A stretch of DNA of 64,000 bases, taken from positions 25,295,314-25,359,313 of the forward strand of contig CM019691.1 of assembly GCA_009760885.1 (NCBI GenBank). The letters run 5' to 3'. Below the pieces are notes generated by a model that was not told where the DNA came from, made no database searches, and saw only the letters and a program-made list of their open reading frames with translations. This document shows, piece by piece, positions 1 to 10,987 of this stretch. Both the position numbers and the translations under genes were made by a program. Numbering within the stretch: the stretch's first letter is position 1; every line of letters starts with the position of its first letter. Source of the stretch: Achatina immaculata (Eukaryota > Mollusca > Gastropoda > Stylommatophora > Achatinidae).

Positions 1-491
1 AGCACACCCCGACTGTCCCACGGTCCTTAATTGCCCCCACAGAACCATACAATATGCACACTGACTGCTACACACGCAAGCCAAAACTGGTCAACAGCTG
101 AATGTATCTGTTTCATTGACTTGAAAAGAACAAAAGTTGGGTTTAAAAAAAAATGGTTAGGTGGTATGAAGTGAGTGGCGCGGTCACGAAAAGACTATGG
201 TTACACTACGCCCTTTGGATTTAATCATATTTCAGATAGCCAGTCAAGAGCGCATGAACTTTTCGGCCTGTGAACCTCCTGCGATAAATTTTGTTCGACA
301 GTTAACGATTTTACATAAAGTTAGCTTAGAAACGCATATCCTTGGTCGGCGATCGGCCAGACCATCACCGCTATGCACACCCTGTGGCGTCCCCCATATT
401 TTACAAACAAATACCTCGGGGCTGACAGCTTTACAATATAATAAGATTATAATTGGAAATTTGAGAGTGAGCGGTTATTTCGCTCGTCTGT
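1..491. other. Unassigned sequence
   Basis: No gene, RNA or repeat recognised. Short open frames occur but have no recognisable motif. Confidence 0.5.
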
Positions 492-655
492 AGCGGCAAG
501 GTCGGTGGTTAATCCGGTCTGGAGGTGCACCAGTCAAATGTGCAAACAGACACCTGCAGTTGGGGAAGGAAAGACGGCCAGGTATGACACCGGCCACATC
601 AACCTGTCGTGTGCCGGCACGAGTAGGAAAATATGGGCATTATCCGCCAGGCATT
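492..655 (+). repeat. SINE-2 copy, 5'-truncated and diverged
   Basis: The stretch aligns by eye with the body of the tRNA-derived SINE read on the minus strand at 60401-60657. It shares the degenerate B-box region (GGTCGGTGGTTAATCCGGTC), the core GTTGGGGAAGGAAAG, and the later GGAAAATATGGGCA. The tRNA-like A box is missing, so this is an old, truncated copy. Confidence 0.6.
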
Positions 656-685
656 ATAGCCACGCTGCTGTGCTGGATGAGAACT

Positions 686-1062
686 GACAAATAAATCATG
701 AAAAAAAGCACCATAACAGTCAAAAAGACAAAGATATAAAGCAAATAAATCATAAAAAGGAACATAACAGTCAAAAAGACAAAGATATAAAGCAAATAAA
801 TCATAAAAAGGAACATAACAGTCAAAACGACAAAGATATAAAGCAAATAAATCATTAAAAAAGCACCATAACAGGTAAAAAAAGATATAAAGCAAATAAA
901 CCATTTAAAAAGCACCATAACAGTCAAAAAGACAAAGATATAAAGCAAATAAACCATTTAAAACGCACCATAACAGTCAAAAAGACAAAGATATAAAGCA
1001 AATAAACCATTTTAAACAAGTAACATAACAGTCAAAAATACACAGATATAAAGCAAAGAAAT
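686..1062. repeat. 49-54 bp A-rich minisatellite, about 7-8 copies
   Basis: The motif GACAAAGATATAAAGCAAAT recurs with starts near 689, 743, 794, 845, 894, 947 and 1000. Each unit carries CACCATAACAGTCAAAAA with small indels. The reverse strand yields long low-complexity open frames that are artefacts of the array. Confidence 0.9.
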
Positions 1063-1369
1063 CGGCCATGACAACACAAGAAGTTCCCGACACGATCCTG
1101 ACAATGTTATAACACGTTTATTGTTTACCATTCCAAACGTAAAACCAGCGCATGCACGACTTCCCAAGGCCCCCAGGACACACGCGCCACTGTTCTTTAT
1201 TTAGGCCGTAACTAAAGGAAGCATGTTACATGGGAATAAACACCAGAAAGGCTATTCATCCCGCACGACACCTCGCGGTGTTGGCCGTATCAACATACAA
1301 CATGTAACAGTCATAGTATACGTTTTAACAATGCTCTAATACTTAATGCTAAATGTATATCCAGAGACT
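1063..1369. other. Unassigned sequence
   Basis: No recognisable gene or repeat. Confidence 0.4.
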
Positions 1370-1580
1370 GGCTAGTATAGTGGTTAGAGCACTCGTCTAG
1401 CAACCGAATGGTTGAGGGTTCGAATCCCCGAGGTAGACCCAGCCTCGTAAAATGGGTACCAGAGAAAATCTGGGAAGGAAAGACAGCGAGGAAAGGAACT
1501 GACCACCCTACCTCATACGCTGATGGCTCACGCATCATCATCCCCTACGGCATTTTCTATGAGACTGTCTTTACCTTTTA
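1370..1580 (+). repeat. SINE-1 copy (tRNA-derived)
   Basis: The tRNA-like head has an A-box-like TAGTGGTTAGAGCACTCGTC and a B box GGTTCGAATCC, the internal RNA polymerase III promoter. It is followed by a body with AAATGGGTACCAGAGAAAAT and a 3' part with CCCCTACGGCATTT. Copies at 10722-10987 and 19407-19667 have the same order. This copy lacks about 50 bp between the B box and the body. It is a SINE and not a tRNA gene: no acceptor-stem pairing follows the B box. Confidence 0.85.
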
Positions 1581-2140
1581 TATCCAGACAGAGCTTTTAA
1601 CAAGTAACAATGTTAACATACATCTGAAGAAATGAGAAACCATGAGAGACACCTCCAATTTTTCAATTTAAAAGATGTTTACCGGGATAATTTATTACAA
1701 ATCATGTTCATTCTGATAAGGCCATAGTCCCACGATCTATCAAACTGGGTAGTATCTCTGATAAATAGAGTCATTTAATGCACACAAATCTATCTTGCAA
1801 CACCAATAAAATTATAGGCCGGGGGATGGAACCTCCGAAAGAAACCTAACAAAGGGGGGAGGGGGACCCTAGAAAGAAACTTAACTTTTCAAAGTAAGAC
1901 AATACATTTATCAAAGAGGAAACAGTGGACTGCACACAGTAAAATGACTGAGCACAGTGCTGTATGTTTATTCTCGAAAAGCCACAAAGAACATGAGAAA
2001 AATAAAATAGTTATTTTTTTAAAATGTCCATTACTCGAACCACGGTATCTATTATATCAAACAACCGCTTAGCCTAAGACGATGGCAACAACGCACTACC
2101 CGAGTCACGACTCTTGGCATCTTATATCCTTCCCGTGCCG
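1581..2140. other. Unassigned sequence
   Basis: AT-rich with a G-rich patch near 1850-1866. Nothing recognised. Confidence 0.4.
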
Positions 2141-2421
2141 TTAAACGTCACATAGGCTCGCAAAGTAGTTCGGCAATTTTTCCTGTTTTCGGCGAGTCTT
2201 TCAACCTCATCAAGGGATTTTATGCCTGTTAATTCGGCCTCTCTTAACAATGTCGTCTTTAGAGTTTTACGTAGTCTGCCTTTTTTTTCGGCCTGTTATG
2301 CTCCATTTTATACCGTGTTTTGTGATTCTCTGATCGTTCTTCTCATCACGTGACCGACATATGTCCATCTCCTTTTCCTGATCACCCATGAGACTGGTTG
2401 TTGTTCAGTCATCTGTCTTAC

Positions 2422-3054
2422 CTATGCATTGTTCTTGAATTCGTTACACTTGCTGCTGAGTATTTCCCTTAGGCATTTGTTTTCAAAAGCGTCTAATTTC
2501 TTGTCTATTTCTCTTGTTGTTTTACAGGTTTCGCATGCATAAATGAGAATGGATATTACATTTGAATTGAATAGTCTTAACTTGGTTTTTGTGCTTATAA
2601 CTTTTGAATGCCATAAGTTCTCAAGATTCTTGAAAATTAATGCTGCTTTTGCAATTCTAATTCTAACTTCCTTTCTGGTGTGATCATCCTGGTCTATGTA
2701 GCTGCCAAGGTACGCAAATTGATTGACTTCTTCAACATCTGTCCCTTCGACGTGTATTTTTCCATTTTGATTAATGGGACGTTTCATTATTTTTGTTTTG
2801 TCCTTGTTAATTTCAAGTCTTATTTTGCTAGCCAGTGAAGACAGGATATCTGTTTTTTCTTGCATGGAATTCACATTGTTATTCATAAGAGTTATGTCAT
2901 CAGCAAAATCAAGATCTTCTAGTTGGGTCCCATGTACCCAGTCAATACCTGTGTTACCTGTGAAGCATTTTTTCATTATGAAGTCTATTGCAATTTCAAA
3001 AAGCAAAAAACATCCTTGTTTCACGCCTGTTTCAATCTGGAACCATTCGCTCAT
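2422..3054 (-). pseudogene. Reverse transcriptase, distal part (LINE family 5)
   Basis: The 210-codon open frame begins in the RT region with WFQIETGVKQGCF, then has LEDLDFADDITLM, where F-A-D-D is the catalytic aspartate pair of the polymerase box. It continues with a thumb-like region (INKDKTKIMK, FAYLGSYID, LIYACETCK). Homology continues upstream in other frames (RGLTLVSVVSKVFCKVILN near 3400) and downstream (RRWTYVGHVMRR near 2350), so the frame is a relic of a much longer polyprotein. The methionine at the start is not a true initiator. Confidence 0.85.
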
Positions 3055-4389
3055 CCCTTCTTCTGTTCTGACTGCACAAATACATTCGTTGTAGCCTTAA
3101 TGATGTTGACAATTTTAGATGGTATTCCATACAGACTTAAAATTCTCCACAATTAATCTCTGTGTATGTTATCAAATGCCTTTCGTCTATGAAGTTCAGT
3201 ATTAATGGTTTCTGCTTTTCAATATTTTCTTCAAGTATTATTCTTACAGCAAAGATATGGTCAAGACATCTTCTCCCTTTTCGAAATCCTGCTTATTTTC
3301 TCTCATTGTAGTATCCACTATATCTTTAAGTCTATTCAAAATGACCTTGCAAAATACTTTCGACACAACTGATACTAAGGTTACCCTCTCCAATTGTTGC
3401 AGTCGCCAAGATTGCCTCCCCCCTTTTTTGTATTTTAATAAAGATTCCTTTTTTCATTTAGAAATGACCTTTTCTTCTTTCCAAATTTTATTAAACATTC
3501 TCTGTAGTTGTCTCATATTGTCACGATAGCTTTTAACATTTCGGGTGCTATTTCATCTTCATCTGCAGCTTTGCTGTTAGCCATTAAATTCAGTGTTTTA
3601 ATTTCATGCGGTGTAATTTCATCTAGATTGGCATTTAGTTGCGGGGTTGGTATGTAAGTCGGCTTCAAGGTTTATCAATTCTTTTGGGTGTGGTCGATTT
3701 CTTGGAAGTCTTCGGCCCATCTTTGCTTTTGGTCTTTACTTGATGTTAATAGGTTCCAGTTTTGCTAAGGTTTGGTCTTTCTTTAGATGTAATAGTACCT
3801 GTTAGTCTCTTTTGTATGTTATATAAAATTTTGCTGTCTCCTGTTTTTTGCTGCTTTCTCTGCCTCTTTGGCCATATTATCTATGTATTCTCTTTTATCC
3901 CTTGTAGATGAACTTTTTTACTTAATTATCTATTTCTTTTGATGTTGCTTTCGCTATATCTTTTGCAAGATCTCTCTTTACATTCAACATGGCTAATTTG
4001 GCTCCGTGTCTTTCGTATATGTACTTCCATGTGTTTTCTGATATCCATGCTTTTCTGTTTGGCTTTTTTTCAGACTAGCGCTTGCTTTTTGCTGCTGTGA
4101 TTATGGCTATGTTGTAAGAATTCCATAATTCATCTATACTTATCTCCTCTACTTCAATGAGTATTGTGGAATGTTTGGCAAATTCCTGATTCAAATTCCT
4201 GTTAGTATTTTCTTCTTGTAGGCTGTGGCTGTTTATCTTTCTGTGTATTGATTTCTTGTGTTGACTTTTCAGTTTTAGTTATATTTTCCCTATGCACAGA
4301 TTGTGATCACTGTTGACATCTGCACCCCTATAAGCCGTTACATCTATGAGAAATGTTCTGCATTGCTTTATAATACACAAATGATCTAT

Positions 4390-4606
4390 CTAGTTTCTAG
4401 TTCTATCATCTGGAGATATCCAAGTTGTTTTATGTATCTCTTTGTGTGGAAATATTGTGCCTCCAATGACCATGCCCTCTGTTAGACATATTTCAATTAA
4501 TCTTTCTCCGTTCTGATTTACCGTGTCAATTCCTTCTTTCCCCATTACTTTTTCGACGTCGGTGTTATCTTTCCCTACCTTAGCGTTGAAGTCTCCCATA
4601 GCAATT
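4390..4606 (-). pseudogene. AP-endonuclease domain remnant (LINE family 5)
   Basis: The reading frame contains MGDFNAKVGKDN, the core of the LINE AP-like endonuclease that nicks target DNA, followed by NGERLIEICLTEG and a THDR-like continuation ending in TTWISPDDRTRN. The N-terminal half of the domain is absent because the element is truncated here. Confidence 0.8.
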
Positions 4607-4693
4607 GACTCTTGACATATGACTCTATTAAAGACAATCAAGGGAGGCAATCACTCTTGACATACGACTCTACTCAAGAAAATCATGGGAGGG
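4602..4693. repeat. 46-bp tandem duplication at the LINE 5' end
   Basis: Two copies of a unit with CAATnACTCTTGACATA and GGGAGG lie head to tail at 4602-4647 and 4648-4693, with a few substitutions. The first copy overlaps the LINE truncation point. Confidence 0.7.
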
Positions 4694-5445
4694 AATCTTC
4701 GAGATGAAACCAACAAAAACATGAACGACTATATCCGAAACAAAACACGGACTAAAGCAAACATCGAAACGCACATTAAAAGCTCGTTTAGATATCAAAT
4801 GAAGTCCGTCCGCAATAAACTATTGACACTAGAACGTAACATCTGAATAAATACGATTGGAAAAGACGCACCCCCCATGATAAATGGATCAAGGGCGAGA
4901 CATACACCTCATATAAATGCAACATTAGAAAAGCAAAGCTTCATTTCGCTGGCCGGATCTAAATTCGATAATACATCGTCTGTGCAAAGCTCCGCTGTCA
5001 GATATGTAGAGGGGAGGCAGGCGCTTATTTTTCTAAGCGCCTAGCAAGTTTTGCTCGTCTAGGCGAGTCATCCGCCCGGCACAGAACTCTTTCATGTCAC
5101 ATTGATCTCTTCTTCTCCTGGGGGGGGGGGGGCCGCGGGCGGCCCTCCAACCACGTGATCCGAGGGACCGACCTCTGGTTGGTGGAGAAATGAAACAGAC
5201 CTGGCGGAGAAGCTTCTGAAGGAGTTTGAACCTGTCCGCTTGACTTCCACGAGCATGGGAACTGTCTCAGTTACTTTCAGAGCTAGCCCCCACGCATCAC
5301 TCATACGTGCCTCATACAAGCCTTGCACAAGCCTCATACAGGTGCACAGGCCTCACACAGGTGTACAAGCCTCACACACAGAAGGGTGAGGCTCACAGAA
5401 GCACCATGGGTTAACAGGGACAACGACATGAAAAGACGCAGGTCC
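4694..5445. other. Unassigned sequence with a short degenerate CACAGGCCT repeat
   Basis: A run of about 14 G lies near 5120-5133. A degenerate ~20-bp repeat built on CCTCATACAGGTGCACAGG lies at about 5300-5385. No gene recognised. Confidence 0.45.
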
Positions 5446-5632
5446 TGAGAGAAGAGAAAGAGAAAGAAGAGAGAAGAGAAGAGAGAGAGGAGAGAAGAGA
5501 AGAGAGAGAGGAGAGAAGAGAAGAGAGAGAGAAGAGAGAAGATAAGAGAGAGAAGAGAGAGAAGAGAAGGAAGAGAGAGAAGAGAAGAGAGAGAGAGAAG
5601 AGAAGAGAAAGAGAGAAGAGAAAGAGAGAGAA

Positions 5633-5666
<34 letters not shown>

Positions 5667-5690
5667 AGAAAGAGAGGAAGAGAGATGGAA
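5446..5690. repeat. Purine-only (GA)n/(GAGAA)n microsatellite
   Basis: About 245 bp of almost pure purine on the plus strand, mixing GAGA and AGAAGAG units. Confidence 0.95.
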
Positions 5691-6099
5691 GGGATCTCTT
5701 ATTGAAGCCTACAATTGATCAGCAGAATCGCTAATCATTATGAAAATAGTTTAGCACCACCTTACAAAATCCTCTCAGACGCCCCTGCGTACGTGCACAC
5801 ACTACACCATGTCAAACTGAGGGTCCCCCGAGGGCTATATGGGTCACATTTGTTGTTATGAGGGCCACACACGACAACTAACTGAAGTCATGTAATAAAA
5901 ATTATTGCAGAATATTGCTATTACTTGAACTTAGAAACAAACAATGTGCATACAAATGGTTTAGCGCCTAGCCACATGCATGAATGCAAAGTAATGAAGT
6001 AGTTTAACACAAGGGGAAAAACGAAATTTTAAACGGCAACATAGACTTGTATGCATCAACAAAAAATACGTTGTACAAAAATGACAACAGTTCAAAATG
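5691..6099. other. Unassigned sequence
   Basis: Nothing recognised. It may include the 3' flank or terminal inverted repeat of the neighbouring hAT-like element, but no clear terminus was found. Confidence 0.4.
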
Positions 6100-8059
6100 A
6101 GCATTTATCTACGACTATTTTTTGTGTTTTGTCCTGAGGCTTGAAACCTCTTTTTAATGAAAAATTTTTGCTATGTCATGGCTGAAATGTCACTGCAGTT
6201 CTGACTTTGATCAGAGATGACAAGTGTAGATCAGTCAGCCGTGTTCTCTGAGAAGTTTTTTGATGATTTCATGAAGGAAAATAATTGTTCATACACGTGG
6301 GTAAAACCGAACATTGCCATATTCCTTGTGGCAAACTTTCTGAAGTTTTTAAACTTTTCATGAAGGTATGAAAAGAAACCAGGTATCCCCACTTCAAGCT
6401 ACTTTGCTCTGAGTGGAGAATCTGACTGCATTTCTAATAGTTCCACCTGCAGGCTTTCTTCTGCCTTGGCAACATCAAAGGTGAATGGTGCTGAAAATAA
6501 TGCACAGTGGTGTTCAAAAGATGAGAAATCACGAAATCTTTCCTGAAATTCTTTTGACAACAATTCCAGGTGACTGTAATACTTAGCAGAGCTAAGCACA
6601 GACTCAGTATTGGCAGTGTTGTTCAGCTCCTTGCACTTAGGAGAATGAACTAAATTTTCATTTGACAACTGTGACTTCCATAAGCTTAGTTCTGTAATGA
6701 AGCACTTGATGTCATAATACAACTGAGTGATGAGTTTGTTTTTACCCTGTAATTTCAAATTAATATCCGTTAATTGTGCATTAATGTCCACAGCAGAAGC
6801 CAGATCATGGAGCCAACTTTCATCTTTTATTTCATCTGTGTTTTGATCTTTCATCTTCAAAAAGATAATTACTTCTTGTCTCAACAAATAAAATCTTTTC
6901 AGCACTTTGTGACATGACAACCTTTCTGTGTAGAATGGAACATCGGTAAACTGATTATCCATATCTTCCAACAACTGGCTGAACTGGCGGTGGTTGAGAG
7001 CACGGCCTCTGATATAGTTCACTGTCTTTGTGACCAAACTAAGCACATGATCCAATTTTAAAATGTTTTAACACAAATTTTGCAGATGAATAATGCAGTG
7101 AAAATGTGCAAATGATGAATCTAGATACGAGTTTTCTATTTTTGTTCCTAACATGGCAGCAACAGCAATATGTCTGCTCGACTTTCTCAAAGATGTCCTG
7201 GCTTATTGTAGTGCCACGCATGGGGATCACTTCAACCAGTCCTTCATAAATATTAAATTGACTGTCACAATCCCTGATGAAAACCGCAATCTGTGCTATT
7301 CCAGTGATGTCAACGGTCTAATCAATAGCAATAGCAATGTTCAAATCTTGATGACGTGGCCTTCAACTGTTGTTTCTCTTCTTCTTCTTCTTCGTTCGCT
7401 TCTACCACCAAAAACCGCACTGTGATCCTACTGAATTTACGCCTGTGGTCCTCGTTAGGTCCCGTGGTCTCCTGTGTGGTCCCCGAAAGGACCACACGAG
7501 ATCCACGTGAGGACCACAAGGGGTTCAGAGTATCACAGGGCTTTAGCCTGTATTAACTGTTGTTTCAAATCACTTGATATTTCATCAATCCGTTCAGCAT
7601 CAGTGTTCCTGGTTAATGAAATATCTTTGAATAAGTGTGTTTTCTCCGGACACACAATTTGAGCCATTTTTACAAGGCACTGCTTTACTAAATCTCCTTC
7701 CCTGTAAGATTTCCCACTCATGACGATCATTGTGCTGAGCTCATAGCTTGCAGTAACGGAAGCGACATTCACTTTCTCAGTTTTCATACAACAGGTCTGC
7801 TGCTGTCTCAAGTTAGCCTTCACTTCCTTGAGTCTTGGGACACGCATTGAGCCTTCACATGTATCGTAAGATCGATGGTTCGTTTCATAATGTCTTTTCA
7901 AGTTGTGCTCTTCTGGCTTGGAAATGCTGTTGTTGCAAATTAAACAATGTATCTTACCATCCACCGTGTGCATAAATACTGTAGTTTCCATTTTTCTTGA
8001 AACACTCGCCCTTCTTCGTTCAGTTTCCTTTTTCTCTTAGCTGGAGGAGCACTAGCCAT
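6100..8059 (-). pseudogene. hAT-family transposase-like gene (GTF2IRD2/ZBED type), inactivated
   Basis: On the minus strand the likely start ATG at 8059 opens with MASAPPAKRKRK and continues RVFQEKWK. After a frameshift comes a C2H2/BED-like finger (IHCLICNNSISKPEEH then LKRHYETNH). Next are SYELSTMIVMSGKSY and KTHLFKDISLTRNT, a central part (IAQIAVFIRDCDSQF, PMRGTTISQDIFEKVEQ), a long region read from 7055 to 6399, and a C-terminal hAT dimerisation-type motif (YEQLFSFMK, QRTRLTDLHL) near 6250. The order matches hAT transposases and the derived GTF2IRD2-like proteins. At least three frameshifts or stops and an insertion at 7377-7554 break it. No terminal inverted repeats were found, so a processed or domesticated copy cannot be excluded. 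Confidence 0.8.
7365..7566 (-). mobile_element. Short retroposon-like insertion with 12-bp flanking repeats
   Basis: The hAT-like coding region is split by ~178 bp flanked on both sides by AACTGTTGTTTC (7365-7376 and 7555-7566), which looks like a target-site duplication. The insert ends in a (GAA)n tail when read on the minus strand (about 7377-7400), as SINE-like retroposons do. It also contains an imperfect hairpin around GTGGTCCCCGAAAGGACCAC near 7475. I see no clear tRNA A/B boxes. Confidence 0.65.
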
Positions 8060-8657
8060 TTTAAACATAATGTGGAATCTGAACAGTTTTTAAAAAAAAA
8101 TTAAATTTAAAAAAAAAAATAACCGGTTAAAAAAAGTGAAACGAAATTTAAGCCAGCTTACGTATCAGCCTATGCACTGTGCTTGCAAAGGGCTGCATGT
8201 TTGACTTTGTTACACTACACAGTATCTGCAGCTGTCTTCCATACAGAAGCGCCTCTTCCTCCGCTCCCCCCCTCCCTCCTTTTTTTCCAAAGAAAAATGC
8301 CGGCGCTCTTCATTGATCGGAGATTTTTAAAAAAGTACCTGCACTTCATCTGACTAGAAAATCCCAACAGAAGATACGACAGAACGTGACTCACATTTCC
8401 AAGCATTTGGTGACAGATGGTACAGGCTTTGCAAAAGTGGGCGGCAGGGAGGGAGGGAGGGAGGGGGCGCCGTGGGAGGCAGACGGAAGGAAAAGAAAGC
8501 TAAAGAGGGTGGCAACGGGAATAAGCAGAACAGGGATTAGGGACATTAGTTGAGTTGGCGATCGATGGTTAGTTACTCGCCTGAAAGCAGAACGAAGTAT
8601 GATGTTGAGCTGTATAAAAATTACCTTGTACGCATCTTTTCTATTGAAGAAGGTTGA
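8060..8657. other. Unassigned sequence with a GGGA microsatellite
   Basis: A-rich stretch at 8088-8125 and a (GGGA)n tract near 8446-8466. From about 8580 the sequence may be a degraded upstream part of the LINE whose open frame starts at 8658. Confidence 0.4.
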
Positions 8658-10247
8658 CTAGAAAAGAAGATTAAAGAGAGAAAACTTAAATATTTTGGAC
8701 ACATTAAACGTCATGAGAATTTAGAGAAGACCGGCTTGGAAGGGTGCATAAAGGGGAAAAGAAAAAGAGGGAGACCAATGCGAAGATGGCTGCAAGACAT
8801 CGTTGATGATCTGCTGCGAATGCACGCATACGCACCGGGGTATCTAGCTTACATGAGAGCTGCTAGAGAGGCCTACATGAGAGCTGCTAGAGAGGCATAC
8901 ATGAGAGCTGCTAGAGAGGCCTATATGAGAGCTGCTAGAGAGGCCTACATGAGAGCTGCTAGAGAGGCATACATGAGAGCTGCTAGAGAGGCCTACATGA
9001 GAGCTGCTAGAGAGGCATACATGAGAGCTGCTAGAGAGGCATACATGAGAGCTGCTAGAGAGGCATACATGAGAGCTGCTAGAGAGGCATACATGAGAGC
9101 TGCTAGAGAGGCCTACATGAGAGCTGCTAGAGAGGCATACATGAGAGCTGCTAGAGAGGCATACATGAGAGCTGCTAGAGAGGCATACATGAGAGCTGCT
9201 AGAGAGGCCTACATGAGAGCTGCTAGAGAGGCATACATGAGAGCTGCCAGAGAGGCATACATGAGAGCTGCTAGAGAGGCATACATGAGAGCTGCTAGAG
9301 AGGCCTACATGAGAGCTGCTAGAGAGGCATACATGAGAGCTGCTAGAGAGGCCTATATGAGAGCTGCTAGAGAGGCCTACATGAGAGCTGCTAGAGAGGC
9401 ATACATGAGAGCTGCTAGAGAGGCCTACATGAGAGCTGCTAGAGAGGCATACATGAGAGCTGCTAGAGAGGCATACATGAGAGCTGCTAGAGAGGCATAC
9501 ATGAGAGCTGCTAGAGAGGCATACATGAGAGCTGCTAGAGAGGCCTACATGAGAGCTGCTAGAGAGGCATACATGAGAGCTGCTAGAGAGGCATACATGA
9601 GAGCTGCTAGAGAGGCATACATGAGAGCTGCTAGAGAGGCCTACATGAGAGCTGCTAGAGAGGCATACATGAGAGCTGCCAGAGAGGCATACATGAGAGC
9701 TGCTAGAGAGGCATACATGAGAGCTGCTAGAGAGGCCTACATGAGAGCTGCTAGAGAGGCATACATGAGAGCTGCTAGAGAGGCATACATGAGAGCTGCT
9801 AGAGAGGCATACATGAGAGCTGCTAGAGAGGCATACATGAGAGCTGCTAGAGAGGCCTACATGAGAGCTGCTAGAGAGGCCTACATGAGAGCTGCTAGAG
9901 AGGCATACATGAGAGCTGCTAGGGAGGCCTACATGAGAGCTGCTAGAGAGGCATACATGAGAGCTGCTAGGGAGGCATACATGAGAGCTGCTAGAGAGGC
10001 CTACATGAGAGCTGCTAGAGAGGCATACATGAGAGCTGCTAGAGAGGCATACATGAGAGCTGCTAGAGAGGCATACATGAGAGCTGCTAGAGAGGCATAC
10101 ATGAGAGCTGCTAGAGAGGCATACATGAGAGCTGCTAGAGAGGCATACATGAGAGCTGCTAGAGAGGCATACATGAGAGCTGCTAGAGAGGCATACATGA
10201 GAGCTGCTAGGGAGGCAAAGTTTAGCAATGGATATGCAAATGACTGA
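8658..10247 (+). pseudogene. LINE (family 3) ORF C-terminus with a giant in-frame octapeptide expansion
   Basis: The frame is open from just after a stop at 8655 to the TGA at 10245. It begins LEKKIKERKLKYFGHIKRHE and continues GKRKRGRPMRRWLQDIVDDL, a motif typical of the C-terminal end of RTE-type LINE polyproteins after the RT domain. It then carries 57 copies of YMRAAREA and ends KFSNGYAND. A relative at 47915-48101 has the same flanks with a single unit. The RT domain itself is missing, so this is a 5'-truncated LINE copy and not a host gene. The reverse strand is also open across the array because of the 24-bp period. Confidence 0.85.
8850..10217 (+). repeat. 24-bp coding minisatellite, exactly 57 units
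   Basis: The unit is TACATGAGAGCTGCTAGAG plus AGGCA or AGGCC. The span is 57 x 24 bp without an indel, preserving the frame. Variants seen are GCA/GCC, TAC/TAT (near 8923 and 9355), GCT/GCC (9248 and 9680) and AGA/AGG (near 9923, 9971 and 10211), all synonymous. The variant order repeats with a 432-bp period over about the first half of the array. Confidence 0.97.
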
Positions 10248-10721
10248 CTGCATCTTTCCTTTCTAACTTTTTTATTCTTAAAGTGTTCCTGACTTGCTCT
10301 TAAACCGTTCATGTTTCATATACTGCTAGTCTGTCTTTCACACAGTCTCTTTGTGACGATAACCTGACAAGGCGTTCTAGACAAAGCAAATGTGGTTCGG
10401 ATTTTATGTGATCTCTGATGGGAAGGTTCGCCGAGGATTTTGTTCAACATATTCATGGTGAAGAAATCCATCTGTAAGTTCTTCATATACAAATGAAATG
10501 AACCAGATCAAAACAAAAAGCACATGAACTAACTGAAAGTTTAAGAGATGAAATTGACCTGACAAACATGGTCGGGCGTCTTCGTTACTGTCTACATTTC
10601 TCGCTACCCAGGCAGTTCTTACTGCTGTCTTGTGCTAGAGTGACGGCACGATTGCTCATGGGAAAAACCCTGTCCCACACAATTGGTCATGGGTAAAACC
10701 TTGTCCCACACGATTAAAAAG
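10248..10721. other. Unassigned sequence with a ~34-bp duplication
   Basis: Two adjacent similar units containing TCATGGGnAAAACC and TTGTCCCACAC-like sequence lie at about 10647-10712. Otherwise nothing recognised; the first part may be LINE 3' UTR. Confidence 0.45.
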
Positions 10722-10987
10722 GGTAAAGACAGTCCCATAGCAAATGCCGTAGGGGATGAAGCGTTAGGGACCTCACTATGCTGGACAGTCAGCTTATGAG
10801 GCAGGCTGGTCAGTTCCTTTCCTCGCTGCCTTTCTTTCCCAGATTTTCTCTGGTATCCATTTTACGAGGCTGGTTCGATCGACCTCGGGGCCGTAGTGGT
10901 CGGGAAAAAAAAATCCGCTCAGCTGGGGATTCGAGCCCTCGATCATTCGGTTGCTAGACGAGTGCTCTAACCACTACGCTAGCCGTA
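10722..10987 (-). repeat. SINE-1 copy (tRNA-derived), near full length
   Basis: Read on the minus strand: tRNA-like head with TAGTGGTTAGAGCACTCGTC, a B-box-like GGCTCGAATCC, a spacer with GAGCGGATTTTTTTTTCCCG, GGTCGATCGAACCAGCCTCG, then the AAATGGATACCAGAGAAAAT body, and a 3' end CCCCTACGGCATTTGCTATG. It aligns along its length with 19407-19667. Confidence 0.88.

Larger units (their letters stand above)
2141..4606 (-). mobile_element. Non-LTR retrotransposon (LINE family 5), 5'-truncated
   Basis: Read on the minus strand, the element runs from part of an AP-type endonuclease (near 4600), through a central linker, to RT motifs (3550-2420), then a C-terminal part ending near 2150 (GRLRKTLKTTLLREAEL-like). 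Frames shift several times and stops interrupt, so it is inactive. The upstream end falls inside the endonuclease, as expected for 5' truncation by incomplete reverse transcription. The clade is uncertain: RTE-type or a neighbouring group. Confidence 0.85.

Noticed and set aside
686..1062. CRISPR-like array
   Set aside because: Regularly spaced repeats, but the 'spacers' are part of the same degenerate unit, and this is animal-like DNA; it is a minisatellite. The same applies to the other arrays here.
1371..1442. Possible tRNA gene
   Set aside because: A and B boxes are present, but there is no acceptor stem; the same head occurs with a common body in other copies, so it is a SINE.
8844..10253. 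469-residue minus-strand frame rich in HVCLSSSS across the 24-bp array
   Set aside because: Pure consequence of a 24-bp period; no flanking coding context on that strand. The plus strand continues a recognisable LINE frame.
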